DNA from: Aptenodytes patagonicus
Lineage: Eukaryota; Chordata; Aves; Sphenisciformes; Spheniscidae
DNA: 64,000 nucleotides
Reading direction: 5' to 3'
NCBI RefSeq assembly: GCF_965638725.1
Contig: NC_134950.1
Location: 83,364,157 to 83,428,156 of the forward strand
The translations under genes and the position numbers were made by a program. Of the stretch, positions 14,388 through 27,190 are shown one piece after another. Numbering within the stretch: the first letter of the stretch is position 1; each line of letters begins with the position of its first letter. The notes beneath the pieces were generated by a model. The model did no database searches, was not told the DNA's origin, and saw only the letters and a program-made list of their open reading frames with translations.

Positions 14388-14634
14388 TGACCTGGTTTCA
14401 GCTGGGATAGAGATCCTAGTAGCTGGTACAGTGCTGTGTTTTGGATTTAGGATGAGAATAACGTTGGTAACACACCGATGTTTTAGTTGTTGCTAAGCAG
14501 TGCTTACACTAGCCAAGGCCTTTTCAGCTCCCCATGCTCTACCGACTGAGAAGGCTGGAGGTGCACAAGAAGCTGGGAGGGGGCACAGCCAGGACAGCTG
14601 ACCCAAACTGGCCCAAGGGACATTCCATATCGTG

Positions 14635-14656
14635 TGACGTCATGCTCAGTATATAA
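14635..14656 (+). promoter_or_regulatory. LTR core promoter: palindromic CRE followed by TATA box
   Basis: A perfect cAMP-response element palindrome TGACGTCA (14635-14642) sits 7 bp upstream of TATATAA (14650-14656), in the U3 part of the solo LTR. This arrangement could be bound by CREB/ATF factors. Transcription is expected to start about 25-30 bp after the TATA box. Activity is not shown by sequence. Confidence 0.6.
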
Positions 14657-14792
14657 ACTGGGGGGAGTTGGCCAGGAGAGGGGTGACCGCTGCTTGGGAA
14701 CTGGCTGGGCATTGGTTGGTGGGTGGTGAGCAATTGCACTGTGCATCACTTGCTTTGTACATTCTTCCCCCCCCCCCTTCCTTTTCTGTCCT

Positions 14793-14798
14793 ATTAAA
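14793..14798 (+). promoter_or_regulatory. LTR poly(A) signal ATTAAA
   Basis: ATTAAA lies ~140 bp after the TATA box, in the position expected for the R region of an LTR, followed by T-rich sequence. It could end transcripts running through on the plus strand. Confidence 0.5.
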
Positions 14799-14926
14799 CT
14801 ATCTTTATCTCAACCCACAAATTTTACTTTTTTTTTCCCCCGATTCTCTCCCCCATCCCACTGGGGAGGGGGGAGTGAGCGAACGTCTGTGTGGTGTTTA
14901 GCTGCCTGCCGGGTTAAACCACAACA

Positions 14927-14931
14927 CTGAG
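14927..14931. repeat. Target-site duplication, right copy (CTGAG)
   Basis: This CTGAG immediately follows the LTR end and is identical to 14383-14387. Confidence 0.85.
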
Positions 14932-15365
14932 AAACATTCAAAAATACCATATATAAGCCTGGTAACAGAGGCCTAGGAGAGAAAAACAGTCATATACAGA
15001 GTCCCAGGGAAGAAGGGAGGAAATCAGTTGAGGTGGTCGTGATGACGTGAAAGGGAAATGAATAAAACTAATGAGCAGGTCTGAAACATGCAATTAGAGT
15101 TTTGTTTACAATGGTTGAGGAAATTCCAGTTTTAAAAAATTAAATTAAAAGGAAGTTGTCACTAACCTTTATAATTGTAAAGATACATGAACATCTGAGC
15201 CAATTAAGTATGCCCAAATTTGACTAGGATTAATATTTGCCCTAATCTATAATATAGCTTGCAGACATGAAAACCAAAAATCAAACTGAAAAGCAGCCTG
15301 TTTAAGAGAGGTGATGTGGAGGAGCTGAGGCTTCTTTCAGGTGGGGTTTTCTTTGGCAGGGGCAG

Positions 15366-15391
15366 ATTATGTGGTTATGTGATTATGTGAT
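15366..15391 (+). repeat. Short tandem repeat, TTATGTGAT-like
   Basis: Three imperfect copies of an 8-9-nt unit (ATTATGTGG, TTATGTGA, TTATGTGA). Confidence 0.75.
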
Positions 15392-15785
15392 CTTGTACAG
15401 TACAGCAGAGTAACTGAAGAGCAGGGGTTGTGAAGGCTGTCCGAGCAGCCAGCTGAGCACAGACATAGCCAGAGGGTGACGAGCAGAGCTCCAACAGCAG
15501 TAGCTAGCTGAGCATGAGTGGCCAGCTACCTCTTGGTGCAGGTGATACCTTGGATAAAAGGTAGTGCTAGTCAGAGGATATGGGACCTAACAATCCCAAA
15601 GTTTTGAGTGAGAGCTTGCCTTGTAGATGAGCCACAGAGAAGGATTTATATAACTGTAGACATACTATGGGAACAGAATATTTAGTTGTTATTCATTAGC
15701 CTGTTTATCTTACTGCTAAATTTATTGAAAGGAAAAAACGAAAGACGCCTATCAAGCTATTTGATTTCCCTCTTGGAGGTGGCGA

Positions 15786-15813
15786 TGGGGGAAGATTAGC
15801 TCACCAGTGTCTC
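15786..15813 (+). repeat. 28-nt repeat, right copy
   Basis: It is in direct orientation to 13788-13815 with one mismatch (A to G), and lies about 855 bp right of the solo LTR's target-site duplication. Confidence 0.85.
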
Positions 15814-18800
15814 ACAATGTTTCAGCTTTCTCAGGATGCAGAGTAGGAGCACAAAATGGTGTTTATTAGGTGCAGATTTTGGAGGTCTCTATCCCCTGTT
15901 GCTCCCAGTTAGGTCTTGGCAGAAAGGTAATACAAACAAACTCCCAAAGATTATGATGTTCCTGAGCCTACAGCCCTGTCTTTCTTGAAGTACTCCATAA
16001 GCTGCAAATTATCATTTGCCACAGGACAGAAATACTGTGGATAGAAAAGAGACTGAGCAGAGCATACTGTTAGGGTACAATCTCCACTGTTGTCCTGCAT
16101 GTCAGCAGTTCCGGGAGACCTTGCTCACCTAGTCACGGTCCTAACTTCAACTTCAAGCCAAAAAATAATGAAATCTCACATTTGGTATAAGATTAAGCAT
16201 TGTTCTTAATAAAGAAGATGATATCTGAAAATATCACAGATCTCAAAATATCATACTAGTAGTACTTTGCTGCTTGTAAGTTCTTCTCCTGAACTCACCC
16301 AGCAGACTTCAAGTCTCAATCTTCTATAGTTAAGCTTCTCAAGAAGTGGAGGAACAAGATACTCTCTCCAACAAGTTGATCCACAGAAAGGTCAACATAC
16401 AAGTGCCTAAAGTGTTGCATGTCACTGGCCTAAACAACTTTTCAAATTGTCATCATTACTCTGCCAATGAAAAACGTGGTCATTTCTATCTCTTCATACA
16501 TTTGCACTTCATGTCCCCATTTCCTCAAATGATTCTACTACTGCCTGTCTCCTGTGCCTGTCTCTCCCACAAGTTCATCAAAAACTGGATTGCTCTGCAC
16601 TTTTCGTTTCCTTGGGTCATTCACTGTATTAGAGTAGCTTTCCATTCCAAATGGAGAGAATATGGGGAATAATTTCTCCATTTCCATAAACACTTCAGAG
16701 AAAGCCATTTTGAAATACCAAATTGCTCCCAGGAGCACAGACTACTTCTCCTTCAAATAAAATCTGGTTTAGTAAAGGGACGGGAATTGTCTTTAATAAC
16801 TTTATTTAGCAGCTGATAGAAAGAAAAAAAAAAAGGAAAGGAAAAAAGCTATGTATGTGATCAACTAAATATATCTGTATCTTGATTTTCACTTATCTTA
16901 CCTCCATAAAGAAACTGGGCTTGGTGCCAACTTTACTACGTGAATACGCTTTTCTTCACATTCAGCAAAAGCTCTCTTGATACAGAGTCCCAGAAGAATA
17001 TAATATAAATTCAGCGTTCCTCAGCCAAGTTACTCATAACCTGCAGGCATTTTCTTTTAAATAGTGTCAAAATCCAATAACTCTAATGAAAGGTGTACAT
17101 TTCCAGTACAAACTAATGTGAAGTTTAAAACACACACACACAAAACCAGCCAACAATACTATAGTGCAAGTTATGATCCATTACCTAGAGTCTGTGATCA
17201 GTCAACATCTTCATGTGAATATGGTGCTTTTCTCAGTTACAGTTATGCGATCAAAAGCACAGATAATTCTTTGAGATTTCTCATCCTCAGGTTAAATGCA
17301 GGTAGATCCCAACAGAGAACTGTGACCTGGCTTACTGAATTATCAACGAGGGGAAAAAAAGTCAAATTCAAAACAGTCGGTGGGCTTCGTGCTGCCAAAG
17401 CGACTAAACACAGTCCCTTAACTCCACTGAACAGCCCATGGCCTGATTCAGAAGCTGCACTCCTAGTGAGCAGCTTGAACGGCAAGCCATTGCCTTGCTG
17501 GTCAAGGGCCTGCCTACGCCAGCAGCAACTAATCCTGTTTCCCAGTGTCAAGGCACTGCAGGGTCCGGTGGCTCCCTGGGACTGGGAATGCTGGGGGCTC
17601 CCCAGGGTGGGCCATGGCAGGGCCTGGCAGCCAGGATGATAATCCCACTGGGATGTTTTAAATGCTGACAATTCAGTAATGCTCTCCCAGTTTCCCTCCA
17701 GCTTCCTAGAAAGAGAAACTTTGTCAAAGTTTACTGGAATAATTATAAGGTAGCGATCTACTTTTTGCAGTACAGAGCCATAGAAAATACTTCAAATGTC
17801 CCACTGATAAGTAAGACTTCAAAACAGATGCAAGATCTTCTGTCATGTAAAAGCTGGATATTTGGATCACAGTGCCAGTTCATGTTATCTCAGCGCCAAA
17901 CCACATACTTGGAGACTGTGAATGCAGCTTCTGTTTGAGATCAGGTAAGAGTCACGTTTCTTGCTGTCAACACACCATACTTCAAACTTCTCAAACTTTA
18001 TCCTTAGAAAATTAAGCAATAGTCATGACCCATCTACAGCTGCCTAACTTCAGTTTATACTCTTGCTTTGTCTGCTATTTTAAAAATTTGCCTTATTATT
18101 GATGTCATTATCAGTGGTGGTAAAAAAAAAAATTTCAAGTAAGTACTTCATGCTCAGAAATTAACTACATAGATGTAAGGAATGGTCATCCAGCTGACAG
18201 CAAATGGAAATTACAGAGACTTAGCTCTGTAACATAATATTTATCTAATCGTTGTACTCTTTGTGTTGTCCACATGTTCCGAGACACCCACACCTGCACA
18301 TGAATTAAAACAACACTTTGACATAAGACACCTTGAAATAGCAGGACTGAAAAGCTAATATAACTGTAAGGAATAGTGCAAAGCACAGACTTTTTCCCTA
18401 ACTGTTTATTGCTAGCTACATAATTTAAAAATATTTATTACTGTCCATGATTTTTTTTTATGTTTATAGACAGCCTATTAAGGAATGATAACATTTTTAT
18501 TATTTTTTACTCTAGTCTTTGGGTTTCATTTTAAAATACATGTGCCTCATTTTTGGTGTTCCGTGAGAAGTGCAAAGTGTCAATATGTCATTTTTAAAAG
18601 GTCTAGCTAAACATATACTCTGTTCTTTTGGTGAATGAAAGATTTTTGCTTAAGCCTCAGCTAAAGCTACTTTTCTTCTGCACTAGTGTGTAGAAGCGAT
18701 ACAAGAGGATAATCTTCATCACAGTCAAAAGCATGGCACTCTAATACTGACAGAGGTACTTTTCTTTAACTTCAACAACACAACCGAATGACAGAGGCAG

Positions 18801-20274
18801 AATTTCTTAACTTCTGATTCAAAGATAGGATATCCAGAGCAGTCAGTCTGGGTGTTCTGGATGTGTGAACATGCACCTGTGTTAAGAGCAGAAATGTTAA
18901 ATCAGGAGCATAATGCTTATAGAGGGATTTCATTCACTTAGGTTAGCCCGTTGAACTAGACGTTTGTAAGCTCTGAGGTTAATAAATCTTGAAACGGAGC
19001 TCTACATGACTCAATAGGCAATACTGTGCCTGTTAAAGCTGTGTAAGCAATTTCTTCAATACGTAGCATGCTTTTCCATTTTAGTATGTCATTACTACTG
19101 AATGAAGATGCTCATTCTTTATCGTTGGTTGCTCTTTCCAATTGTAACTGATTATACCTCTATCCATCTGAAGTGATGGTGCAGCTCTCAGAGCCACATG
19201 AGCCTCCGTATTTTGTCTCTAAATCTGCATAGCCCAAATCATCAGAAATTCAGCCGCCCCCCTCTTCTGGGGTAGCGATAGCAGCCACTGGTGAGACTCA
19301 AGAATATAAGCGCTCATTTAACACCTCCTCCTTGATGCAGTAAACTTGCAAAATAGTCTTGCTTCTCTCAATCTCTACCATTTAATTATGTCTGTCCTAG
19401 AAGATAAATACATACCAACTGCTTTTACTCCAGTCATGCAGGTTTCTTCATATTCTACTGATGCTGAAAAGTGAAAAGATGAAACCTTGCAAAAGACAAG
19501 TAAATATAGGCCAGCTCTGACGAAATCAAAACATCAATATATGAGGAAAAGCATTAGGCTGCTGAAGAGTAAAGTCAACTTGTGAGAACTATTTCCTCCC
19601 ACTCTGCTTTGATTTAAAGTGCGTATAATTTCTTTCTCGCTCCCACCCTTTACTTGCTTTTTGCTGCATCAGAGTAATGTAAGCAAGATTAAGCCTTTTT
19701 TTTTGCTGCTACTCCAATGAAGGTTTTTCTGTGATTAGTCTATAAGACAGACTACCAGTTTTCACCAACCTTGTACTAAAAAGGAACCGATGCAGCTATT
19801 TCCCATCTTTTTAATATAACCACTCACGTAGCCACTCACATACATGGCACCTAATTAACCACTGCATTTGATACTCAATCACAGCACTAATCACGAGCTT
19901 TTAAAAATCCCTATCTCACTCCTGATTTAATAATTAGAGATACTCATGATAGCTCAATGCATATGTTATAAAGAGTGAACAATGTAACTATCCCAAACCT
20001 TCCCTTCCTCCTTGTGGCAATTGAGGCCGTCATTACAAATAAACACTCAGCATCTGTATCAATGTTCAGCGGCACAAACAGCAAGAGGCATTATGTCAGC
20101 AGCATCTGATTTTTGTTACTGCACACACCATTACTCACTTAGTTTGTTGTACTTGCATCTAAGCCTTTAAATTTGCAAACTTGCCTTTCCCACTCTTCAT
20201 TCATTGCCTTGTCTGTCACTTCAGCCTTGTCTGGTAACCCTCAGCACTAGATAATTGATTACTCTTTTCACTAT

Positions 20275-20290
20275 CTCTTTGTGCAAAGAG
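20275..20290. repeat. 16-nt inverted repeat CTCTTTG-TG-CAAAGAG
   Basis: Perfect 7-nt arms around TG. The CTTTG/CAAAG halves resemble TCF/SOX-type half-sites. Confidence 0.6.
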
Positions 20291-22840
20291 TTATACTAAA
20301 TCGAAACCGCCACCTTTAAATTATTGTGCAGGCTTCACACTTAGGTATTAGCAGTACATTAAAGTGCTATCTCCAATCTATACTATAAAGTTTATTGTTT
20401 TAATTAAAATGTTCTCTGTGCTCTCTAAAGGAGATGATCCTTGCTTTCCCCTTGCTGCTCACTTATGAGTCATAAAATGTTTCTAATTATCCCATATGAA
20501 CTTTGGAATGAATTCACATTATTTGACTTGCTCTGTGTTACGGTGACTTCATGTATGTACAGGTGTGCAGATGGATACGTTTCATCAGTGAAGCATATTT
20601 AGTGGAATATGCCATAATCTACTTTTCCAGATGGGACATCAACAGAATGTGTCACCAAATATGCGCTGGCATCACAGTGACCGTAATAATTCTTCACCCT
20701 GTCTTTTGCCTGGTGCTGACTTCTGACTTGCTCTTCCTGGAACTCACTGGCTGACCCAGCTGAGTGAAGAAAAAAAAGGTGGGATCAGAATTTAGAAGGA
20801 ATATTAATGGTAGTCAGGATTATTTAGTACCCAGATAAGAACCAAGTACCAAAATGCCTGATGCAACCTTAGTACAAGAAGGAAACACCTTTCATGACTG
20901 AGGACTCATATCTCACTTTCCAAAATAACTGATGTAAACTCTAGCCAGTTGTTCACATGGATTTTTGGCTATGCAGTTTGAAAAAGAAAGAGGGATTACA
21001 CATTTACGGTAGGTTAAGAGTCTGTCTGTAGTGGTGAGTCCATCAAGATTAACCACATATGCTTACTGCCAAATGCTGCTGTTTGCCATAGAGCTTGAGC
21101 AGTGAAGGTCCACAACTGACCAGTCCAAATCCTTCCATCTCATGATTTTGAATGTTAGGGTTGCAAACATTAGCATAATGCAAAGACATCTGCTAAAAGT
21201 TTTTCTCCAGAAGATATCAAATGCATACATGTAATAGCCTTGGCTAATGTATACATTTTAGTCTGGCTGCTATTCCTTACCTATTTTTAAACACTGTGTC
21301 TTGTTCCACTCACTAACTTTCCAATAGCACATTGTACCAGAGCCACAAGCAAGCACCTGAACACCAAGCCTTATAAAATCTATTCATGTGTTTCCTCAAC
21401 ATGAACACAAAGCCTCACCACTGCAAAGGAAAGCAGTTTTAAGTTTAGAGGACACAACATTAGAGCCTTCATGTAGAAATATTTCCCCTACAGATGGCTT
21501 ACTTTGTTGTGACTTATTCTCAACTAGACATCCAAAACTAAAACTAAGCTACTGCTGAACATAGTGAACCATTTATGCCATAATTGTTCCAAATTAAAAA
21601 GGCAAATCCAAACCTCTGCAGAAAGATGGACATGTATTTCATTTTAGAGGCAGCATATTAGTTCCACTAGGGACCTATCAATCAAGTTTGGCGGGTTTGG
21701 GTGTTTGGGTTTTTTTAAATGGAAGGAACTCCTATATCAAAGTTACAGTATTTAATACTTGACTGAAATATAGAGTTTAAAACATTTAAACTTTTGAAGC
21801 AAAATGTGAAAATTGAGTTTTATTTTAAATACACTTGATAATTGAAATTCTGCTAGGTCCTTCTATCCAATTGCATATACTAGGATGTAGCCACATTAAA
21901 CAAACCCCTTGTCCTGAAAAATACAGACTCATTTATTAATATGATCTCAAAATATTATCTTTTCTGTGGTCTAATTCCAAGTATATGTTTCACTGAAGAA
22001 ACAACAATTATGATCACTGAATGCTTACAGTTTTTTCATTTTAAAAAACTTTCTACAGTCTTTGTACTTTTCACCACTTAGCATGTAGCTCTTGCTATAA
22101 TTAATGACAAATCCATTAATGAATGAACATACATAGAGAATTTTTAAACTCACTTTTATTTAAAACATTTCTCAAAACAACAATTAATTTACAGTTTTAC
22201 AAGCAAAATAAAATTAAGCTATTGCCTTCTAAATGAAGGAGAATTAAAGCAAGCACTAAATCCAAATTATCAGGATTTTATATTGAATTTATGAGCATAC
22301 TTTTAGATATGCAGAAACTAACGTTTCCAGACTTGGCAGTATTCTCGTGTGTTTCTTTACTGCCTGTCCTTCCCAAGCTGACTTCCTCTTTCAGCTGCAA
22401 GAGCGAGCACTCCAGCAAATGAAACTCCAGGATGAGTCGTCAGGCATGCAGGAATGAGAAATACACAATGAGTTACTCTCTGTGCTGCCTCTGGTCTCAG
22501 TCAGTTGTCCAATGTCACAAAGAACTTCAAAAGCACAAGGGATACCTTTGCATTTCTCAAATGCAGAACTGAGCCACCTTTACACATCTATCCTTTCTAT
22601 TCCTACATTCCTTCACCTTGCTCCAGACATGCTCTCTGGCTTTGACAACCAATAAGAACCATACACATCAGTCACTCCATGACAGCATTCCATTTTCTTC
22701 TCTAAACGCTGTCTGTTCTGAACTGTAAACAAAATTAAGGATCTGAAGAAAAAGACTGTGCGATAACATAAATGCAAGGTCTATCACACACATACTCAAA
22801 GGGAAAAAATGCAAGTCCTTTGTGTAAAATATATCTTTTG

Positions 22841-22879
22841 TGTGTATATATATATTTATTTATATTTATATATCTATAA
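22841..22879. repeat. AT-rich simple repeat
   Basis: A TGTGTATATATATATTTATTT-type tract of alternating and near-alternating T and A. Confidence 0.8.
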
Positions 22880-23025
22880 ACGTCACCCTTATTTTGAGGT
22901 TTTGTGCCTACAAAACAATGGACCAAACTGATAGTAAAGAGATACTAATAAGTCTGACGTAATACTAGTAACGAGAACCTGAAATTTAGGATTCAAGGAC
23001 TGACATCGCGCTCAGTCACAGCACA

Positions 23026-23060
23026 GTGGTGGGAGTTACCACCGCTGACAGCACTGTCAG
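23026..23060. repeat. Two adjacent short inverted repeats
   Basis: GTGGT/ACCAC arms (23026-23030 and 23038-23042) are followed directly by CTGACAG, CA, CTGTCAG (23045-23060), a perfect 7+2+7 inverted repeat. Confidence 0.8.
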
Positions 23061-26000
23061 TACGCTCAGACCAAAAGAGCTTTCTGACACTTACACAGAA
23101 GTCTTCCAGTCCTGTGCAGAGGTCAATATTTTCTGGCTATTTTTACATGACTTAGTAGAAGAAAGGGTAGAAAATGGAAAGCAGGACAAGCAGCAAAGAA
23201 ATTACTGGCATTCGTATCACCCAAGATGTTTAAACTAAGCTTTTGGGGTTTGCCACTTGAACCCACAATCTTCTAAAAATAATATTGTGTGTGTAATCTG
23301 AAATATGCAAGCACATTTAAAAAAAAAAAAAGGATCATCAGCCTTTCAGTTTTTCCCCGTGTTTAATAACAACACTAGTATAAACTCTGGAAGGTTATGA
23401 AGCACCATCTCACAAAAAGTGAGGCTGCTGCTGCTGTGCAGACACCAGACTGTTTCCACAGCATTTGGAATTACGGAGCAGTCAGAAACTGCTGTCTTTT
23501 AAAAGTGTTTCTATCAAGACATTTTTACTCCCTTAAGAGCACTTAACAGTGCTGAAAAGGGATTCCAGCCCTCAAGAAGAATGAGAGTTTTAACAGTTAT
23601 CTTCACAGAGACACTCAAAGGTGGAAAAGCAGTCAGTGATGTCATTGAACAATTTATCTATATATAAAAAAATATTTTGGTGTATATATATAAAAATTAT
23701 ATATAATTTACAGTACGAAAGACAATAGTACCAAAATTAAGAACAAAAGGAATTTTAACCCCATATGTAGAATCCTGCTCAAACCAAAGCCTTTTGGAGG
23801 AACAGAGTTGCTTGTTTCCTTCCTGTTGGTTTTTCCCTCCAGCAGTTTTGTGTACAAAATCAGACTTGTATGTAATCAGTGCTGCCATGAAGTTAAATAC
23901 AATAGCACACTATCATAACTTCAGAAATCACTTGATTGAGAATGTTACACACAGACCCCTTACAGATTCCACTCTTTTCCTAGGGTTACGCTCACCCTTC
24001 CCCTGCTTCTCTGGGTCCTAAAGTTGGACACTTCAGTCTGGTGGGGGTTGGGGGGCTATGGCAAGATGTCAGCATCTGGTGCACTTCACAGGTAGTAGTA
24101 TCATTTTGATGACTTACACAAATATGATTACTTCTTCCTCACCTAGAATCCGCTTGGAGTGAGTTCTGTATGTTTGTTAAGACTTTTTTTACATCTTTTT
24201 CTTTACTGGACTGCAATTCCATGTTACAGTCATATTAACTACATTTTACATCTGTTAGATGCTATTTCTTTGTTTTCTTTGTAACCTTTCAAAGCCGTTT
24301 TGTCCAGCTGCAGGTCTACGTTGTTTTAGCTGACCACTGGTGAGTTGTTTGTAGCCATAAGCAGTGCCACTCTATGCCCCATGTCTTATCATCACCTGTC
24401 TGTACTCCTCTACACTGCACTCAGTCTCCCCACGTCTTAAGGCCTCTGCTATCACAGCAGGCCTGTATATCTCTAAACTATACCGTTATGTCAGTCCCAA
24501 ATGTCTCATTCTACACAGAATAACAACTTAGTACTACTATCTCTATAAAATTATGGTTGTACCATACAAAGATAAGGAAAGTAAAATAACTGGCCATAGT
24601 CACCTATGAAGTCAGAAGAGAAATTTCTAATACAGGTAAATCAAGTAAAAAACAAAGCTCCAGGCAGGTCAAGACAAACTCAAACAGAGCAAGCCTGACA
24701 ACTTCAGAGAGAGCAAGCCTCAGCTCTGGGGTCTCGCAAACTCAGTAGCAAGCTTGTGTCCTGTTGCTAGCAAAGGCATCACTGTATTACTGACCTACAG
24801 GATATTACAGTATGTATGGTCAAAGTAGAACTACAGTAACTTTCGCATGCGATACTATCATCTAATATCTCTGAGCAGGCCTGATTTCTAGAGTGGTGTT
24901 CACTTTCTCCTGTATCCATGCCAGGGCTGTGCAAGACAAACCAAATCATTAAAAAAAAAAAAGTTTAATTTATGTTTCAGTTTTGCAGTAGATCTCCAAA
25001 AGAGAAGGCCAAAAGATTATTGTCAAGATGGGGAACCCTATGAAAATTTTATATCATGCATGTGGCTGGTAGTAGCAAGATATGGAGACAGGGATGAGTG
25101 CCTATATAGGAGAAGCTTTTAAATCCAGCCCCATCAGAGCAACAATCCCTATCTTCAATCTCTTATTTTCATTTCCCAAGCTTACAACTGTGAAACCAAG
25201 TACCAGCAGAGTTTTAAACTTCCTTTGACCTGGTGAACTAAACCATCCTGCTATTATGACTCTATAAGGAACCACTTCTGTTTTGTGATATGCAACCAAA
25301 AGTAAATCATCACAACACACTAAAATTAAACCCTTTCTAGATATTACGAACATCAGAATTCTGATTAAACTCTTGTGGTTTGAAATGACTGTAAAAGAAT
25401 AAGATCTGTATTCTGCCAGTATTCAGTTCCTAAACCAGAAGAAGTCCTCAAGAGAGAGGAATTACTTATTTACAGAGGGTCTAAATAATGCACCAGTAGG
25501 ATCCAAAGTTGTTATTACCTAATCAATCTGAACAAAACTAGGTGATGAATTAATACAGCAACTTCACGTTTTTCAAGGACAAGTGGAAATGAAGAAAAAG
25601 AATCAGCATTGGCCTGGAATTTATCAGTTTACAGAATTTTTAGTCAAATTGGTTTCACATTCATCACGTATTTAATCTTCCCTACCATTGTTGAAATACG
25701 TCTTTTTCAAGCACAATTAGGTTTAGCATTGTTTTGATCATGGAAATATTTTTAAATAAAGGGGAAATAATTAATTCCCTTCTTTAGAAAACATTACTTG
25801 AATGGATTTATGAAGCTTCCCATCAGTGCTAAATAAATGATAGGACATTTTTCTTCAGATAATTAAGCATTTTGTTTGAATAAATGAAACAAGTCATATT
25901 AAGGAAGTAGAACACAAACTTTCCTGACTCTAGGCTTGACGTTCTGGTGTATTCCTATTGAGGGTGATGCCCTCTGAATGACTACTTCTACATCTTCAAA

Positions 26001-27190
26001 TGTAGTTAAAAAGCAGTCAACGTTTCTTAAACTAAAGATGATATTTCCTAAAGCCTTTGTTTTCTTTGCTCCATTCCTCTGCCCTCTCTACAGTCCCTCA
26101 CTGCAGCAGGACTCATGCGGGTGAGACAGCCATAATCATCACTGAAGTCTTCTTTTACTTCGCAGTCTGTTCAGGTTCTTCAATTTGCATAGTACCCCAA
26201 CTTGCTTTAAAACCTCCCATCTCTTCCACAAACAGTTTTCTTTCAGAATATAAAATACTCCTGCTTGGCCATTTGATTAAACAGGTATCTCGATTTGGCT
26301 GTTGTTGACATCCCAATAATTGAAATCCTGTCATTTCCCACTACTTTCCCTTCTAGAGCCTCAAATACATCTGATTTGAAACCTGTCAGGCTGCCTACAT
26401 TTCCTCTTGCCCACTCACAGTGGGCCTTTGCTTGGTTAGATAACTCTGGTTGATTAACATTTGGATTTTTCCTGTAGCCCAACTTATCTCAAGATTTGCA
26501 GCAAAGAACATTTAGGTTTTGCATCCAAACCTCATCCCTGCTACTTACTTCTACTGCTATTATTAATGTGCCAATGCATATTAATAGGGTGCCTCTTCTC
26601 TACCTTTCGTCCTAGTTCTGAAAGAGCTCATATAATGGAGAAAATTTTATATCTTAGCCATTTATGTGCACAAGAAATCAACTGTATGCTCTTTAAAATG
26701 CCAAGCTTTATTTAATTCACAGTTCGCTGAATCATTTGTGTGTCTATCATCAGAATAGAGAAGCCTTCTCACTAGTTTGACTAGTTGAAACATTTGCTTA
26801 ACCCATCACCTAATATCACTCAGCACACCCAAATTAACTTGTAAAATGCTCGGCACTAGGTTAACATCTTAAATCAATCGTCAGAGTTAGAACTCTGTAT
26901 TTTCAACAGCATGATTTAGAGGGAAATTTACTCATTATGCTATTTTGAAGAGCCTCAAACTAATAGAAAAGGTTTCCTGAAGTTGTTAAGAAAAATTTCT
27001 CCAGTCCTTCCTCTAGGTTGGAAACTAGTTTTTTACATGCATCAGAGTCAATGGCAAAACGGTTTTCTTTCAATTGAGAGCATCTCTAGAGTTTTGATTT
27101 CTTTATATCAAACACTAATCTGCTAGAGACTACCACCAGCAAACTTCTTTTGTGGCCAGTAATGTATCAGACATTAGAAGAACATCATGA
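23061..27190. other. Intergenic sequence, no gene recognised
   Basis: AT-rich sequence with no identified element other than the TA tract at 23657-23708. Confidence 0.65.
23657..23708. repeat. TA-rich simple repeat tract
   Basis: This is interrupted TATATA and poly-A sequence. Confidence 0.75.

Larger units (their letters stand above)
14388..14926 (+). mobile_element. Solo LTR of an avian endogenous retrovirus (ERVL-like)
   Basis: A 539-bp LTR starts TGACCTGGTTTCAGC and ends GGTTAAACCACAACA. It is flanked on both sides by CTGAG (14383-14387 and 14927-14931), a 5-bp target-site duplication. No retroviral genes lie beside it, so it is a solo LTR left by recombination. Internal signals are a TGACGTCA element (14635-14642), a TATATAA box (14650-14656) and ATTAAA (14793-14798). 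A 5-bp duplication fits class III (ERVL) elements; this class assignment is tentative. It shares its 5' half with the fragment at 43193. Confidence 0.92.
14932..23025. other. Intergenic sequence, no gene recognised
   Basis: Apart from the short repeats listed separately it holds a GC-richer patch at about 17385-17640, open on both strands but without known domains. A stretch at about 19850-20460 includes a 16-nt inverted repeat (20275-20290) and homeobox/POU-like words. No coding exon or RNA gene is supported. Confidence 0.65.

Noticed and set aside
14504..14749. Minus-strand frames across the LTR
   Set aside because: They are antisense to LTR promoter sequence, with no coding signature.
17064..17639. 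191-codon open frame on the plus strand with a 142-codon frame opposite
   Set aside because: Both frames owe their length to a GC-rich patch poor in stop triplets; neither has a recognisable domain.
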